Source: Vibrio coralliilyticus ATCC BAA-450 (lineage in GTDB: Bacteria; Pseudomonadota; Gammaproteobacteria; Enterobacterales; Vibrionaceae). From it: DNA of 64,000 nucleotides. Shown in pieces: positions 8,905-17,513 of this stretch. Under the pieces are notes generated by a model. It saw only the letters and a program-made list of their open reading frames with translations, was not told the origin of the DNA and ran no database searches. The stretch spans positions 496,001 through 560,000 of the forward strand of contig NZ_ACZN01000018.1 of NCBI RefSeq assembly GCF_000176135.1, in the 5' to 3' direction. Both the position numbers and the translations under genes were made by a program. The stretch's first letter is position 1. Each line of letters opens with the position of its first letter.

Positions 8905-11187
8905 ATGAACCAACAACTAACCGTTACCAAACGTGACGGCCGCAAAGAAAGTATTGATCTGGAAAAGATCCACAGAGTAATTACCTGGGCTGCTGAAGGT
9001 CTAGACAATGTTTCTGTATCTCAGGTAGAACTGCGCGCTCACATTCAGTTCTACGATGGAATCACTACTACTGATATCCATGAAACAATCATCAAATCAG
9101 CGGCCGATTTGATCTCAGAAGAAACGCCAGATTATCAATACCTAGCCGCTCGACTAGCCGTATTCCACCTGCGCAAAAAAGCTTATGGTCAATACGAGCC
9201 GCCGACGCTACATGACCATGTGTCCCGCCTTATCGACATGGGCAAATACGATCAGCACATTTTGGAAGACTATACAAAAGCTGAGCTGGATGAACTAGAT
9301 GCGTACCTAGATCACAAACGTGACCTCGATTTCTCCTACGCAGCAGTTAAACAGCTAGAAGGTAAGTACTTCGTTCAAAACCGTGTATCTGGTGAAATCT
9401 ACGAAAGTGCTCAGTTCCTGTATATCCTTGTAGCGGCATGTCTGTTTGCTAAGTATCCAAAAGAAACGCGTCTTGATTACATCAAGCGCTTCTACGATGC
9501 GACGTCAACATTCAAGATTTCCCTGCCAACGCCAATTATGTCTGGTGTGCGTACTCCGACTCGTCAGTTCAGTTCATGTGTTCTGATCGAGTGTGGCGAT
9601 AGCTTAGACTCTATCAACGCAACAGCAAGCTCTATCGTACGTTACGTTTCGCAACGTGCAGGTATTGGTATCAACGCTGGTCGAATTCGTGCGCTGGGCT
9701 CAGAAATCCGTAACGGTGAAGCGTTCCACACAGGCTGTATCCCATTCTACAAATACTTCCAAACTGCCGTTAAATGTTGTTCGCAAGGTGGCGTGCGTGG
9801 TGGTGCTGCAACCGTATTCTACCCTCTATGGCACGGTGAATCTCAGGCACTAATGGTGCTTAAGAACAACCGCGGTGTCGAAGAAAACCGTGTTCGCCAT
9901 ATGGACTATGGTGTTCAGCTAAACCGCCTGATGTATCAGCGTTTGGTTGAAGGCGGAAACATTACGCTGTTCTCACCATCAGACGTGCCAGGCCTATACG
10001 ATGCGTTCTTTGAGAATCAAGATGAGTTTGAACGTCTGTACGTTAAATACGAAAACGATCCATCAATCAAGAAAGAATCCGTTAAAGCTATCGAGATGTT
10101 CTCTATCTTGATGCAGGAACGCGCTTCTACAGGTCGTATCTATATTCAGAACGTTGACCACTGTAATACTCACAGCCCATTTGACTCTGAAGTTGCACCT
10201 GTTCGTCAGTCTAACCTATGTTTGGAGATCGCTCTTCCAACGAAACCTCTGACAAACGTAGAAGACGACTCAGGTGAGATTGCACTGTGTACGCTTTCAG
10301 CATTCAACTTGGGTGCTATTAAGTCTCTTGATGACTTTGAAGAGCTATCTGATCTGGTTGTTCGTGCGCTTGATGCCCTACTAGATTATCAAGACTACCC
10401 TCTACCAGCGGCATACAAGTCAACGATGAACCGTCGTACTCTGGGTGTTGGTGTTATTAACTACGCTTACTACCTAGCTAAGAATGGCGTGAAATACTCA
10501 GACGGCAGCGCTAATGGCCTGACGCACCGTACTTTTGAAGCGATTCAATACTACTTGCTAAAAGCGTCTGTGGCGCTAGCGAAAGAGCAAGGTAAGTGTC
10601 CTTTATTTGGTGAAACCAACTATGCGAAAGGTTTGCTACCAATCGACACCTACAAGAAAGATCTGGACTTAGTTTGTGATGAACCCCTTCATTACGACTG
10701 GGACGGTCTTCGTGAAGAGATCATGACTCACGGCCTGCGTAACTCAACGCTAACGGCGCTAATGCCTTCAGAAACGTCTTCTCAAATTTCAAATGCGACA
10801 AATGGTATCGAGCCTCCACGCGGCTACGTATCTGTAAAAGCATCGAAAGACGGTATCCTGAAGCAGGTTGTTCCTGAGTTCACTGAATACAAAGATAACT
10901 ACGAGCTTCTTTGGAATATTGGTTCTAATGACGGTTATCTACATTTGGTTGGTATCATGCAGAAGTTTGTCGATCAGGCAATTTCAGCCAACACTAACTA
11001 TGACCCAAGCCGTTTCGAGAGTGGCAAAGTGCCAATGAAGAAACTGCTACAAGATCTGCTAACAGCGTACAAGTATGGTGTGAAGACACTTTACTACCAT
11101 AACACTCGCGATGGTGCGAGCGATGACCAGAAAGACGCTGTACAACCACAAGACGACGATTGTGCAGGCGGCGGTTGTAAGATCTAA
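8905..11187 (+). CDS. nrdA: Ribonucleoside-diphosphate reductase class Ia, alpha subunit
   Basis: Large subunit that reduces ribonucleoside diphosphates to deoxy forms. The ATG at 8905 (MNQQLTVTKRDGRKESI) is chosen over an in-frame TTG at 8884, giving 760 residues, the family norm. An ATP-cone at residues 1-95 provides dATP feedback. Catalytic-site blocks such as QSNLCLEIALPT and the C-terminal redox pair DDDCAGGGCKI are present. It is first gene of nrdA-nrdB-yfaE. NrdR boxes and a DnaA box lie upstream. Confidence 0.98.
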   Translation: MNQQLTVTKRDGRKESIDLEKIHRVITWAAEGLDNVSVSQVELRAHIQFYDGITTTDIHETIIKSAADLISEETPDYQYLAARLAVFHLRKKAYGQYEPPTLHDHVSRLIDMGKYDQHILEDYTKAELDELDAYLDHKRDLDFSYAAVKQLEGKYFVQNRVSGEIYESAQFLYILVAACLFAKYPKETRLDYIKRFYDATSTFKISLPTPIMSGVRTPTRQFSSCVLIECGDSLDSINATASSIVRYVSQRAGIGINAGRIRALGSEIRNGEAFHTGCIPFYKYFQTAVKCCSQGGVRGGAATVFYPLWHGESQALMVLKNNRGVEENRVRHMDYGVQLNRLMYQRLVEGGNITLFSPSDVPGLYDAFFENQDEFERLYVKYENDPSIKKESVKAIEMFSILMQERASTGRIYIQNVDHCNTHSPFDSEVAPVRQSNLCLEIALPTKPLTNVEDDSGEIALCTLSAFNLGAIKSLDDFEELSDLVVRALDALLDYQDYPLPAAYKSTMNRRTLGVGVINYAYYLAKNGVKYSDGSANGLTHRTFEAIQYYLLKASVALAKEQGKCPLFGETNYAKGLLPIDTYKKDLDLVCDEPLHYDWDGLREEIMTHGLRNSTLTALMPSETSSQISNATNGIEPPRGYVSVKASKDGILKQVVPEFTEYKDNYELLWNIGSNDGYLHLVGIMQKFVDQAISANTNYDPSRFESGKVPMKKLLQDLLTAYKYGVKTLYYHNTRDGASDDQKDAVQPQDDDCAGGGCKI

Positions 11188-11231
11188 TCACTAATCCGAC
11201 AATAGGATTAGCAAGGCTTAACAGATTATCT

Positions 11232-11249
11232 GCCCCTCGCTTGAGGGGC
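11232..11249 (+). other. Hairpin in the nrdA-nrdB intercistronic gap
   Basis: Perfect 7-bp stem GCCCCTC/GAGGGGC with a 4-nt loop, not followed by a T run, about 20 bp before the nrdB start. It is not a terminator; it may stabilise or process the mRNA between the two subunit genes. Confidence 0.45.
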
Positions 11250-11269
11250 TTAAAAGGAATTGAGGCATC

Positions 11270-12403
11270 ATGGCTTACAGTACTTTTAACCGAAACAAAA
11301 ATGACCAACTAAAAGAGCCAATGTTCTTAGGTCAGTCAGTAAACGTTGCTCGTTACGACCAACAGAAGTTCGAGATCTTCGAAAAACTGATAGAGAAGCA
11401 ATTATCTTTCTTCTGGCGTCCAGAAGAAGTCGACGTATCAAGCGATCGCATCGATTACAACAAGTTACCAGAACATGAAAAGCACATTTTCATTTCTAAC
11501 CTGAAGTACCAAACACTACTGGATTCCATTCAGGGTCGTAGCCCGAACGTTGCCCTACTTCCTCTAGTATCACTACCAGAAGTAGAAACGTGGATTGAAA
11601 CGTGGTCGTTCTCTGAAACGATTCACTCACGTTCGTACACCCATATCATCCGCAACATCGTGAATGATCCAGGCCTAGTGTTTGATGACATCGTTGAAAA
11701 TGAGCATATTCTGAAGCGTGCTGAAGACATTTCACACTACTACGACGATCTGATCCAAATGACGAATGACTACCATCGTTACGGCGAAGGTACGCATACT
11801 ATCAATGGTGAAGACGTTAAAATCAGCCTTCACGAATTGAAGAAGAAACTGTACGTATGTTTGATGTCTGTAAATGCACTAGAGGCAATCCGTTTCTACG
11901 TCAGCTTTGCTTGTTCATTTGCATTTGCAGAACGTGAACTGATGGAAGGTAATGCGAAGATCATCAAGCTTATCGCGCGTGATGAAGCCCTTCACCTGAC
12001 GGGTACACAGCACATGATCAACCTTCTACGCAACGGCCAGGATGACTTCTCATTCATGCAAATTGCTGAAGAGTGTAAGCAAGAGTGTTTTGACCTGTTT
12101 AAAGATGCGGCTGAGCAAGAAAAAGAATGGGCGGAATACCTGTTTAAAGATGGTTCAATGATTGGCCTGAACAAAGATATCCTTTGCCAGTATGTTGAGT
12201 ACATCACTAACATCCGTATGCAGGCAGTAGGACTAGATGCCGCTTACCCAGAGGCAACATCTAACCCGATTCCATGGATTAACGCTTGGTTATCTTCAGA
12301 TAACGTACAGGTAGCACCGCAGGAAGCAGAGATCTCCTCTTACCTTGTTGGTCAGATTGACAGCGATGTACAAGCGGACGACTTCAAGGACTTCGAACTG
12401 TAA
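11270..12403 (+). CDS. nrdB: Ribonucleoside-diphosphate reductase class Ia, beta subunit
   Basis: Small subunit carrying the diiron-tyrosyl radical cofactor. It is 377 residues, as usual. The segment FSETIHSRSYTHII holds iron ligands Glu116 and His119 and the radical Tyr123 (Tyr122 in E. coli); a second ligand set is in ARDEALHLTGTQHM. It follows nrdA by 82 bp and its TAA overlaps the ATG of the ferredoxin gene by one base (TAATG), so translational coupling is likely. Confidence 0.98.
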   Translation: MAYSTFNRNKNDQLKEPMFLGQSVNVARYDQQKFEIFEKLIEKQLSFFWRPEEVDVSSDRIDYNKLPEHEKHIFISNLKYQTLLDSIQGRSPNVALLPLVSLPEVETWIETWSFSETIHSRSYTHIIRNIVNDPGLVFDDIVENEHILKRAEDISHYYDDLIQMTNDYHRYGEGTHTINGEDVKISLHELKKKLYVCLMSVNALEAIRFYVSFACSFAFAERELMEGNAKIIKLIARDEALHLTGTQHMINLLRNGQDDFSFMQIAEECKQECFDLFKDAAEQEKEWAEYLFKDGSMIGLNKDILCQYVEYITNIRMQAVGLDAAYPEATSNPIPWINAWLSSDNVQVAPQEAEISSYLVGQIDSDVQADDFKDFEL

Positions 12404-12681
12404 TGCCCAACATAAAAATCAACGGTATTACTGCGATTCAGTCTAATCCTTCAAACACCATCCTAGAGACGATGGAACAAGCGGGGATTGAACCTGAATA
12501 TAACTGCCGAGATGGCCACTGTGGTGCATGCCGCTGTAAGCTCGTCAAAGGTGAAGTAGAATATGTTGGTTTTGCGATGGCGTACACTCAGAGTGATGAA
12601 ATTTTGCCTTGCATTTGTAAAGCAAAGTCAGACATTGAAATTGAAGATGTCAACTATTCCCTGAAGGAAAAACGCGCATAA
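12403..12681 (+). CDS. yfaE: 2Fe-2S ferredoxin supporting NrdB cofactor maintenance
   Basis: Plant-type 2Fe-2S ferredoxin of 92 residues, the homologue of YfaE, which in E. coli donates electrons to regenerate the NrdB diiron cofactor. The cluster motif is visible as CRDGHCGACRC with the last ligand in LPCIC. It overlaps nrdB by one base and ends the operon, with a terminator 15 bp later. Confidence 0.93.
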   Translation: MPNIKINGITAIQSNPSNTILETMEQAGIEPEYNCRDGHCGACRCKLVKGEVEYVGFAMAYTQSDEILPCICKAKSDIEIEDVNYSLKEKRA

Positions 12682-12694
12682 ATATGCAAATTAT

Positions 12695-12726
12695 AAAAAG
12701 CCCGGCTAGCATTGCCGGGTTTTCTT
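12695..12726 (+). terminator. nrdAB-yfaE operon terminator
   Basis: Stem AAAGCCCGGC/GCCGGGTTTT with a 7-nt loop and a T-rich tail. It lies between convergent genes and may act on both strands. Confidence 0.88.
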
Positions 12727-12733
12727 TTATTAT

Positions 12734-12985
12734 TTAGGCACGAATCTGAATACCGGATAAGAACTCATCGGCGGTCAACATAGACACTGCTTTGTCGGCA
12801 ATCTCTCGCCCATCATCGTCAAATAGGGACAAGCGATAGCCTAATGAATTTTCTTGATTTTTTTCTTCCGGAGCATGAAGCCACATAGAGATAACGTCCT
12901 GTTTATCATCACTAAGTGCTTCTCCCAAAACAACTTTCTGACTCGCCACCTGATACCAAACCATTATTTTTGAATGATGGAACAT
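12734..12985 (-). CDS. Small conserved-looking protein of unknown function
   Basis: 83-residue soluble acidic protein, no recognised domain. The start is placed at ATG 12985 (MFHHSKIMVW) because GGGAGG lies 6 bp before it; an in-frame ATG six codons earlier lacks such a site. The middle is rich in Asp, Glu and Lys; there is no membrane segment and no cysteine. Coding is supported by the strong ribosome binding site, its own upstream region with a perfect palindrome, and its fit between the yfaE terminator and that region. Function cannot be inferred. Confidence 0.7.
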   Translation of the reverse strand: MFHHSKIMVWYQVASQKVVLGEALSDDKQDVISMWLHAPEEKNQENSLGYRLSLFDDDGREIADKAVSMLTADEFLSGIQIRA

Positions 12986-13032
12986 GCTAACCTCCCTGAG
13001 CAAAACCTGCGACGAACTATCATTTTAAGCAC

Positions 13033-13058
13033 AATTGCAACAAATGCACGTTGCAATT
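13033..13058. promoter_or_regulatory. Palindrome upstream of the small unknown gene
   Basis: Perfect inverted repeat AATTGCAAC/GTTGCAATT with an 8-nt spacer, 48 bp upstream of the 83-residue gene. The size and position suit a regulator operator; the cognate regulator is unknown. Further inverted repeats lie at 13083-13113 and 13136-13181. Confidence 0.45.
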
Positions 13059-13135
13059 AGGAGACAAAGTTGGCATCTATTTAAAATCATCCATTTAAGC
13101 TATAGATGATTTTCTTCTAAGAAATAATTATGAAA

Positions 13136-13181
13136 GCATGCGAGTAATAACAAACATATTCATTCACTTATTACTGCATGC
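13136..13181. repeat. Imperfect inverted repeat between cinA-like gene and small gene
   Basis: GCATGCGAGTAATAA pairs with TTATTACTGCATGC (one bulged base) across a 17-nt loop. It lies just past the 3' end of the CinA-like gene on the minus strand and may shape its mRNA end. It lacks a strong T run. Confidence 0.4.
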
Positions 13182-13217
13182 CACTCGGTAGGAGTTTGAC
13201 AGATATTCGGCTCTGTT

Positions 13218-14459
13218 CTAGCCAGAAATAACGTTTTGAGGGACATACATTTCTTTGTCCCGAGTTAGTGAGCTGTAGTTAGGAAACATGGTTTTGCCTG
13301 ACAAATAACGCCTTAACATGTCCGCAGCCACCGTGGTAATAATCGTGGTTTGATCTGCTCTAGAGAAATGACGATTAAAGGTCAACGTCTGCCCCCACTC
13401 ACCTTCTCTTGCAGAAATCGCTACTGAGAATGTGCGTTCTTTAACTTTTCCCGTTGCAATCGCTACATCGGTCGCACATTTATCTTTCGTGGCTCCAGCT
13501 AAAGCAAATGCAGCCGCTAAGTCATCGTTATCGCTATTACCGACATCGACTTTATTGCCCAAAACCCAGCCATGTCCGCAGTAGTCTGCCGCTTCTTCGT
13601 TGGAGTGAAGCCATAATGATAAGTTACCGTGTGTAGACTGTTCTGCGGTTGAAATTGACCATTTCTTCTCGAGAATCAAATGACCAACATTGTCTTGCAT
13701 AGACTCATCAACACTCACTACGTTACTTTCAATCAAGTTGTAGACTAGCTGGAGTAACTTAACGCGATTGTCCAAGTCATCCTTAGGGCCAAACAGCTTG
13801 ACCTCAATGTAAGGCATGTAGGAGCGGTAACCTAAAAAGTAGCCTTCTGGAAGTTGTACTTTGTCCAGCTTATCTGAAAGCGCAGATTCAGAAGTGCCAA
13901 AGGTATGTAGCTTACTGCATTCATAACCAACAACATCACTGTGATTTTGCTTGAGGTGCGGAATAATTTGCGCTTCAACCATTAACTTAAATTCACTCGG
14001 TACGCCAGGCGTAAAGTAAAAATCACACTCATTGAAATTCACTAAAAATCCGCAGGCCGTACCCACTGGGTTGTCTAGCATGAGTGAGCCTTTCGGAAGC
14101 ATCGCTTGCTTGCGGTTGCTTTCCGGCATAGGAAGCCCTCTTGCGGCGAAAAACTGCTCCAGCCTTTCTAACCACTCAGGGTAAAGCTCCAACTCAGTCT
14201 CTGACGCCTGAGCTGCCGCTTCGGCACTCAGGTCATCGGATGTTGGGCCAAGTCCACCATTCACAATCACTACATCGCAGTTGAAGCTCAGCATCATCAG
14301 CTCTTCCACCAACGCTGACTGACTATCACCAACGGTTGAACGTTTCGACAGGGAAAAACCGTGCTGAAAAAACTTTTCAGACAACCACGCCGCATTGGTA
14401 TCAACGATATCGCCGTGAAGCACTTCTTCACCGGTACTTAACATCGCTATTTTCAACAT
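13218..14459 (-). CDS. CinA-like protein (MoaB-like domain plus degenerate CinA C-terminal domain)
   Basis: 413-residue cytoplasmic protein of the CinA/YfaY family. Residues 1-170 form a molybdopterin-binding-like (MoaB) domain, with the N-terminal AMLSTGEEVLHGDIVDTNAAW and VNGGLGPTSDD motifs. The C-terminal part (about 250-400) resembles the CinA nicotinamide-nucleotide amidase domain, but its usual SAESCTGG nucleophile loop is replaced by TAEQSTHGNLS, so deamidase activity is doubtful. Full CinA has ADP-ribose pyrophosphatase and NMN deamidase activities in NAD salvage. The ATG follows AAAGGAAAAT. E. coli also has a CinA-like gene near nrdAB. Confidence 0.85.
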   Translation of the reverse strand: MLKIAMLSTGEEVLHGDIVDTNAAWLSEKFFQHGFSLSKRSTVGDSQSALVEELMMLSFNCDVVIVNGGLGPTSDDLSAEAAAQASETELELYPEWLERLEQFFAARGLPMPESNRKQAMLPKGSLMLDNPVGTACGFLVNFNECDFYFTPGVPSEFKLMVEAQIIPHLKQNHSDVVGYECSKLHTFGTSESALSDKLDKVQLPEGYFLGYRSYMPYIEVKLFGPKDDLDNRVKLLQLVYNLIESNVVSVDESMQDNVGHLILEKKWSISTAEQSTHGNLSLWLHSNEEAADYCGHGWVLGNKVDVGNSDNDDLAAAFALAGATKDKCATDVAIATGKVKERTFSVAISAREGEWGQTLTFNRHFSRADQTTIITTVAADMLRRYLSGKTMFPNYSSLTRDKEMYVPQNVISG

Positions 14460-14652
14460 AATTATTTTCCTTTTCAGGAAACCTCTGGTCCTGAGTCACA
14501 AACATGAACAATCAAACTGATCATTTTCATTGTTTGAGTGTTTTTTAGAAACTAAGTTTCTTAATTAGGACAATTTCCGGTTTCCATTCCTCTTGCTTTG
14601 GTGGATAATTGTGAGCCTGATCATTATTAGAAATAGACTGTGGAGTTTATCC

Positions 14653-15549
14653 GTGTACAAAAAACACATCACCGCTTTGATGTTGTCGGCTTCTGCTTGC
14701 GCCAATGCCAATACCTACGATTCTCCGAAACACATTGAGTTTTCATACACCGTAGATAACACAGAAAACTACAGTCTTTTCAGCAACTCTTATTCTTATA
14801 AGCCTAGCAATAGTTATGCCTTAGGTTTAACTGAAAGCGAATTAAAACTGGAAGAGCCTGAGTTGCCTAAATACCTCACCGTACAAAGTGAGAAAGATTG
14901 GGACTACCTTAAAGGCCAAACTTACACGATTTTGGGTCTTAGTGTTGCGACCGTAGGCCTGATGACTCTCCTTCCAGAATCTATTACAAAATGGGATGAA
15001 GAAGACCGCGATTTGAGTGGCTTAGGCACTAAGTGGAAGGATAACGTAACCTCAGGGCCGGTTTGGGACCGAGATGACCATTTCCTAAACTATGTGATGC
15101 ACCCTTACTTTGGTGGTGTTTACTATACAGCAGCCCGTCACGCTGGCTTCAATGAATTCGAATCTTTCCTGTATTCTGCAACTCTGTCGACCTTCTTCTG
15201 GGAGTATGGTGTTGAGGCTTTTGCTGAAGTTCCTTCTTGGCAGGATCTGTTCATTACGCCTTTCTTCGGGGCTGTTGTGGGTGAGATGATGTTTGAGGCT
15301 GAACAAGAAATCGTTGCGACTGGCGGTGAAGTCTGGGGCTCTCAAACCATGGGTGACGTAACCTTATTCTTCCTTAACCCTGTTGGGCACATCCACGGGT
15401 GGGTAAGCGATGCTTGGGGCGGTAGCGCAGATTTCCAATACAACAGTAAACCTTGGTTTGGTAACCAAGACGCAGCGAAGTTTGCAATGGATGCTGGCGC
15501 TAGCTATGACAGCGTATTTTATGGTGTCGAGATGAAAATCAGTTTTTAA
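14653..15549 (+). CDS. DUF3943-family envelope protein
   Basis: 298-residue exported protein. The start is taken as GTG 14653, preceded by TGGAG, because the N terminus then forms a signal peptide (VYKKHITALMLSASACANA) with likely cleavage after ANA. The middle holds the aromatic and Asp/His-rich DUF3943 region (VWDRDDHFLNYVMHPYFGGV), and the protein ends in aromatic residues (VEMKISF), compatible with an outer-membrane beta structure. Function is unknown. It is monocistronic, divergent from the CinA-like gene, with its own terminator. Confidence 0.8.
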   Translation: MYKKHITALMLSASACANANTYDSPKHIEFSYTVDNTENYSLFSNSYSYKPSNSYALGLTESELKLEEPELPKYLTVQSEKDWDYLKGQTYTILGLSVATVGLMTLLPESITKWDEEDRDLSGLGTKWKDNVTSGPVWDRDDHFLNYVMHPYFGGVYYTAARHAGFNEFESFLYSATLSTFFWEYGVEAFAEVPSWQDLFITPFFGAVVGEMMFEAEQEIVATGGEVWGSQTMGDVTLFFLNPVGHIHGWVSDAWGGSADFQYNSKPWFGNQDAAKFAMDAGASYDSVFYGVEMKISF

Positions 15550-15565
15550 TCTGACACTTGAGCAA

Positions 15566-15597
15566 AGAAAGCGGCAGCGAATTGCCGCTTTTTTTGT
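15566..15597 (+). terminator. Terminator of the DUF3943 gene
   Basis: Stem AAAGCGGCA/TTGCCGCTTT with a 6-nt loop followed by seven T, 20 bp after the stop. Confidence 0.88.
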
Positions 15598-15731
15598 GTC
15601 TGCCATACCATAATGGTCAAGACAATCCGCTATCAGGTCAAAAACTTGACCTGAATCAAACCTAACTTCCGCCCTACTCCTACACTAAATTTAGCCCTAT
15701 AAAAAGAATTGCTTGCATTTAGGAGGCCGTT

Positions 15732-16244
15732 ATGAATAGCACTTTTATCGTCAATTTCGTCGGTAAAGCAACACCTGCCACAATCAAGCAGCTGGCGGCT
15801 ATCACTCATGAAAATGGAGGGAAGTGGCTGATCAGTAAAGTGAACTTTATCGAAGATCAAGTCGCGGCAGTCATCAAAGTCGAAATGCCAGAGGAAAAAG
15901 CGGAGTACGTTAAAGAAGCGTTTCGCAACCATGACGACCTACTGGTCCAGTTTGTCGATTCAGATAGCCACACACACAATGCCGATGCCATATATCAGGT
16001 CCGGTTAGACTCCAATGACCGAGCCGGCATTGTTAATGAGATTACGCACGTTCTGGACAATCAAGGCATCAACATTCTGGATATGGACTGCCAACGTGTG
16101 TTCATCGCAGGTGGTGGAGGAGTGAGTTCCAGCTTGTTCACGGCAAATATCGCATTGAAATTACCGACCGAAGTTCAAATAGACGATGTAGCCAAAGAAC
16201 TCGAAGCTCTCAGTGAAGATACACGAGTGATGGTTGAGGTGTAA
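15732..16244 (+). CDS. Double-ACT-domain protein, GcvR-like
   Basis: 170-residue cytoplasmic protein with two ACT domains (about 5-80 and 88-168), the layout of GcvR, which represses the glycine cleavage operon through GcvA in E. coli. The second domain starts with YQVRLDSNDRAGIVNEIT, a typical ligand-binding ACT turn, and a glycine-rich loop (AGGGGVSSS) follows. AGGAGG lies 6 bp before the ATG. There is no neighbouring gcv gene, so a GcvR role is only a family inference; it may be another amino-acid-sensing ACT protein. Confidence 0.82.
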   Translation: MNSTFIVNFVGKATPATIKQLAAITHENGGKWLISKVNFIEDQVAAVIKVEMPEEKAEYVKEAFRNHDDLLVQFVDSDSHTHNADAIYQVRLDSNDRAGIVNEITHVLDNQGINILDMDCQRVFIAGGGGVSSSLFTANIALKLPTEVQIDDVAKELEALSEDTRVMVEV

Positions 16245-16245
16245 C

Positions 16246-16277
16246 AAAAAGAGCAGCTTTTCGGCTGCTCTTTTTCG
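16246..16277. terminator. Bidirectional terminator between the ACT gene and nspC
   Basis: Stem AAAGAGCAGC/GCTGCTCTTT with a 6-nt loop, A-rich on the left and T-rich on the right, shared by convergent genes. Confidence 0.87.
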
Positions 16278-16282
16278 TTGAA

Positions 16283-17416
16283 CTACTCAACACTCCATTG
16301 TGAGAGCGAGCGTTTAAAGTCTGAATAATCGAACTCATTGAGCTTCTGAATGTCACCACCTGAGCGTTCACAGTACACGGAAGGCATTCTTAAACCATTA
16401 AACCAGTTGAGCTTCACCATTGTATAACCCGCACTATCTAAGATATGTAGACGCTGACCTATTTCCAAAGGTTTATCAAAGCTAGCCTCACAGAACTGAT
16501 CACCAGCCAAGCATGAACAAGAGCCAATCACATACTCATGCTCACCTTTATCCACAGCTTCTAGAATAGAAGCGGGTTCATTGTAAATTAGCGTATCCAA
16601 ACGATGAGCTTCCGTTGCAGAATCTACAATCGCGGTTTTTTTAACGTTCTCAACAATATCCACCACTGTCACAACCAAGTCTGTTGTCTTGGTAATGATA
16701 GCTTCACCCGGCTCAAGGTACATCTGAACACCGTGCTTCTCAGAAAACGCTTTAAGCGCTAAGCCAAGTTTTTCGATGTCGTATCCCGGCCATGTGAAAA
16801 ACACACCTCCGCCCATACTGACCCAGTCAAGCTTATCCAAGTAGTGGCCAAACTGCTCAGAAATAGAGTCCAGCAGATCGATAAACGCATCGACGTCTTT
16901 GTTCTCACAATTCATGTGGAACATCACACCATCAATATCTTCAAAGACTTCTGGATCAATATGGTCCGCTTGCACACCAAGGCGAGAAAACTGACGTGCT
17001 GGATTTGCTAAATCTTGCCCTGCATAACTCACACCTGGGTTAAGGCGTAAACCAAGTGAAGCCTTTCCTTCTACAATGTGTCGATACGCAGCCAATTGAT
17101 TTTGTGAGTTAAAAATCATTTTGTCGCAAATATCAGCCACATCACGTACATCATCCTCACTGTATCCGACACTGTACGCGTGAGTTTCACCACCAAAAGT
17201 TTCATGCCCCAGTTTAACCTCAAATGGGCCAGAACTCGTTGTGCCATCTAAGTAAGGCTTAATGATGTCGAAAACACCCCATGTAGAAAAACACTTCAAC
17301 GCCAATACCAACTTCACACCCGAGATTTCTTTGAGTTGCTTGGCTTTTTCTAGATTTTCGACCAACTTATCTTCATTGATCATAAAGTATGGTGTTTTCA
17401 GTTCGTTTTTTTGCAT
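16283..17416 (-). CDS. nspC: Carboxynorspermidine decarboxylase
   Basis: PLP-dependent decarboxylase that converts carboxynorspermidine to norspermidine, the polyamine that acts in Vibrio biofilm signalling through NspS/MbaA. It is 377 residues, family length. The PLP lysine is probably in VLALKCFSTWGVF near the N terminus; SMGGGVFFTWPGYD and YLEPGEAI are phosphate-binding-type blocks, and GSCSCLAGDQFCEASF carries the C-terminal active-site Cys. It is last gene of the three-gene norspermidine operon, about 100 bp after the synthase gene, with a weak ribosome binding site. Confidence 0.95.
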   Translation of the reverse strand: MQKNELKTPYFMINEDKLVENLEKAKQLKEISGVKLVLALKCFSTWGVFDIIKPYLDGTTSSGPFEVKLGHETFGGETHAYSVGYSEDDVRDVADICDKMIFNSQNQLAAYRHIVEGKASLGLRLNPGVSYAGQDLANPARQFSRLGVQADHIDPEVFEDIDGVMFHMNCENKDVDAFIDLLDSISEQFGHYLDKLDWVSMGGGVFFTWPGYDIEKLGLALKAFSEKHGVQMYLEPGEAIITKTTDLVVTVVDIVENVKKTAIVDSATEAHRLDTLIYNEPASILEAVDKGEHEYVIGSCSCLAGDQFCEASFDKPLEIGQRLHILDSAGYTMVKLNWFNGLRMPSVYCERSGGDIQKLNEFDYSDFKRSLSQWSVE

Positions 17417-17513
17417 TTTATATTCTGACCTAATTACTACCGTAAAAATCGAACAAAGCCGACACTAGTGCATCGGCTTAATCTTATAAATCCAAATTAA
17501 GAACAATAAGTGC

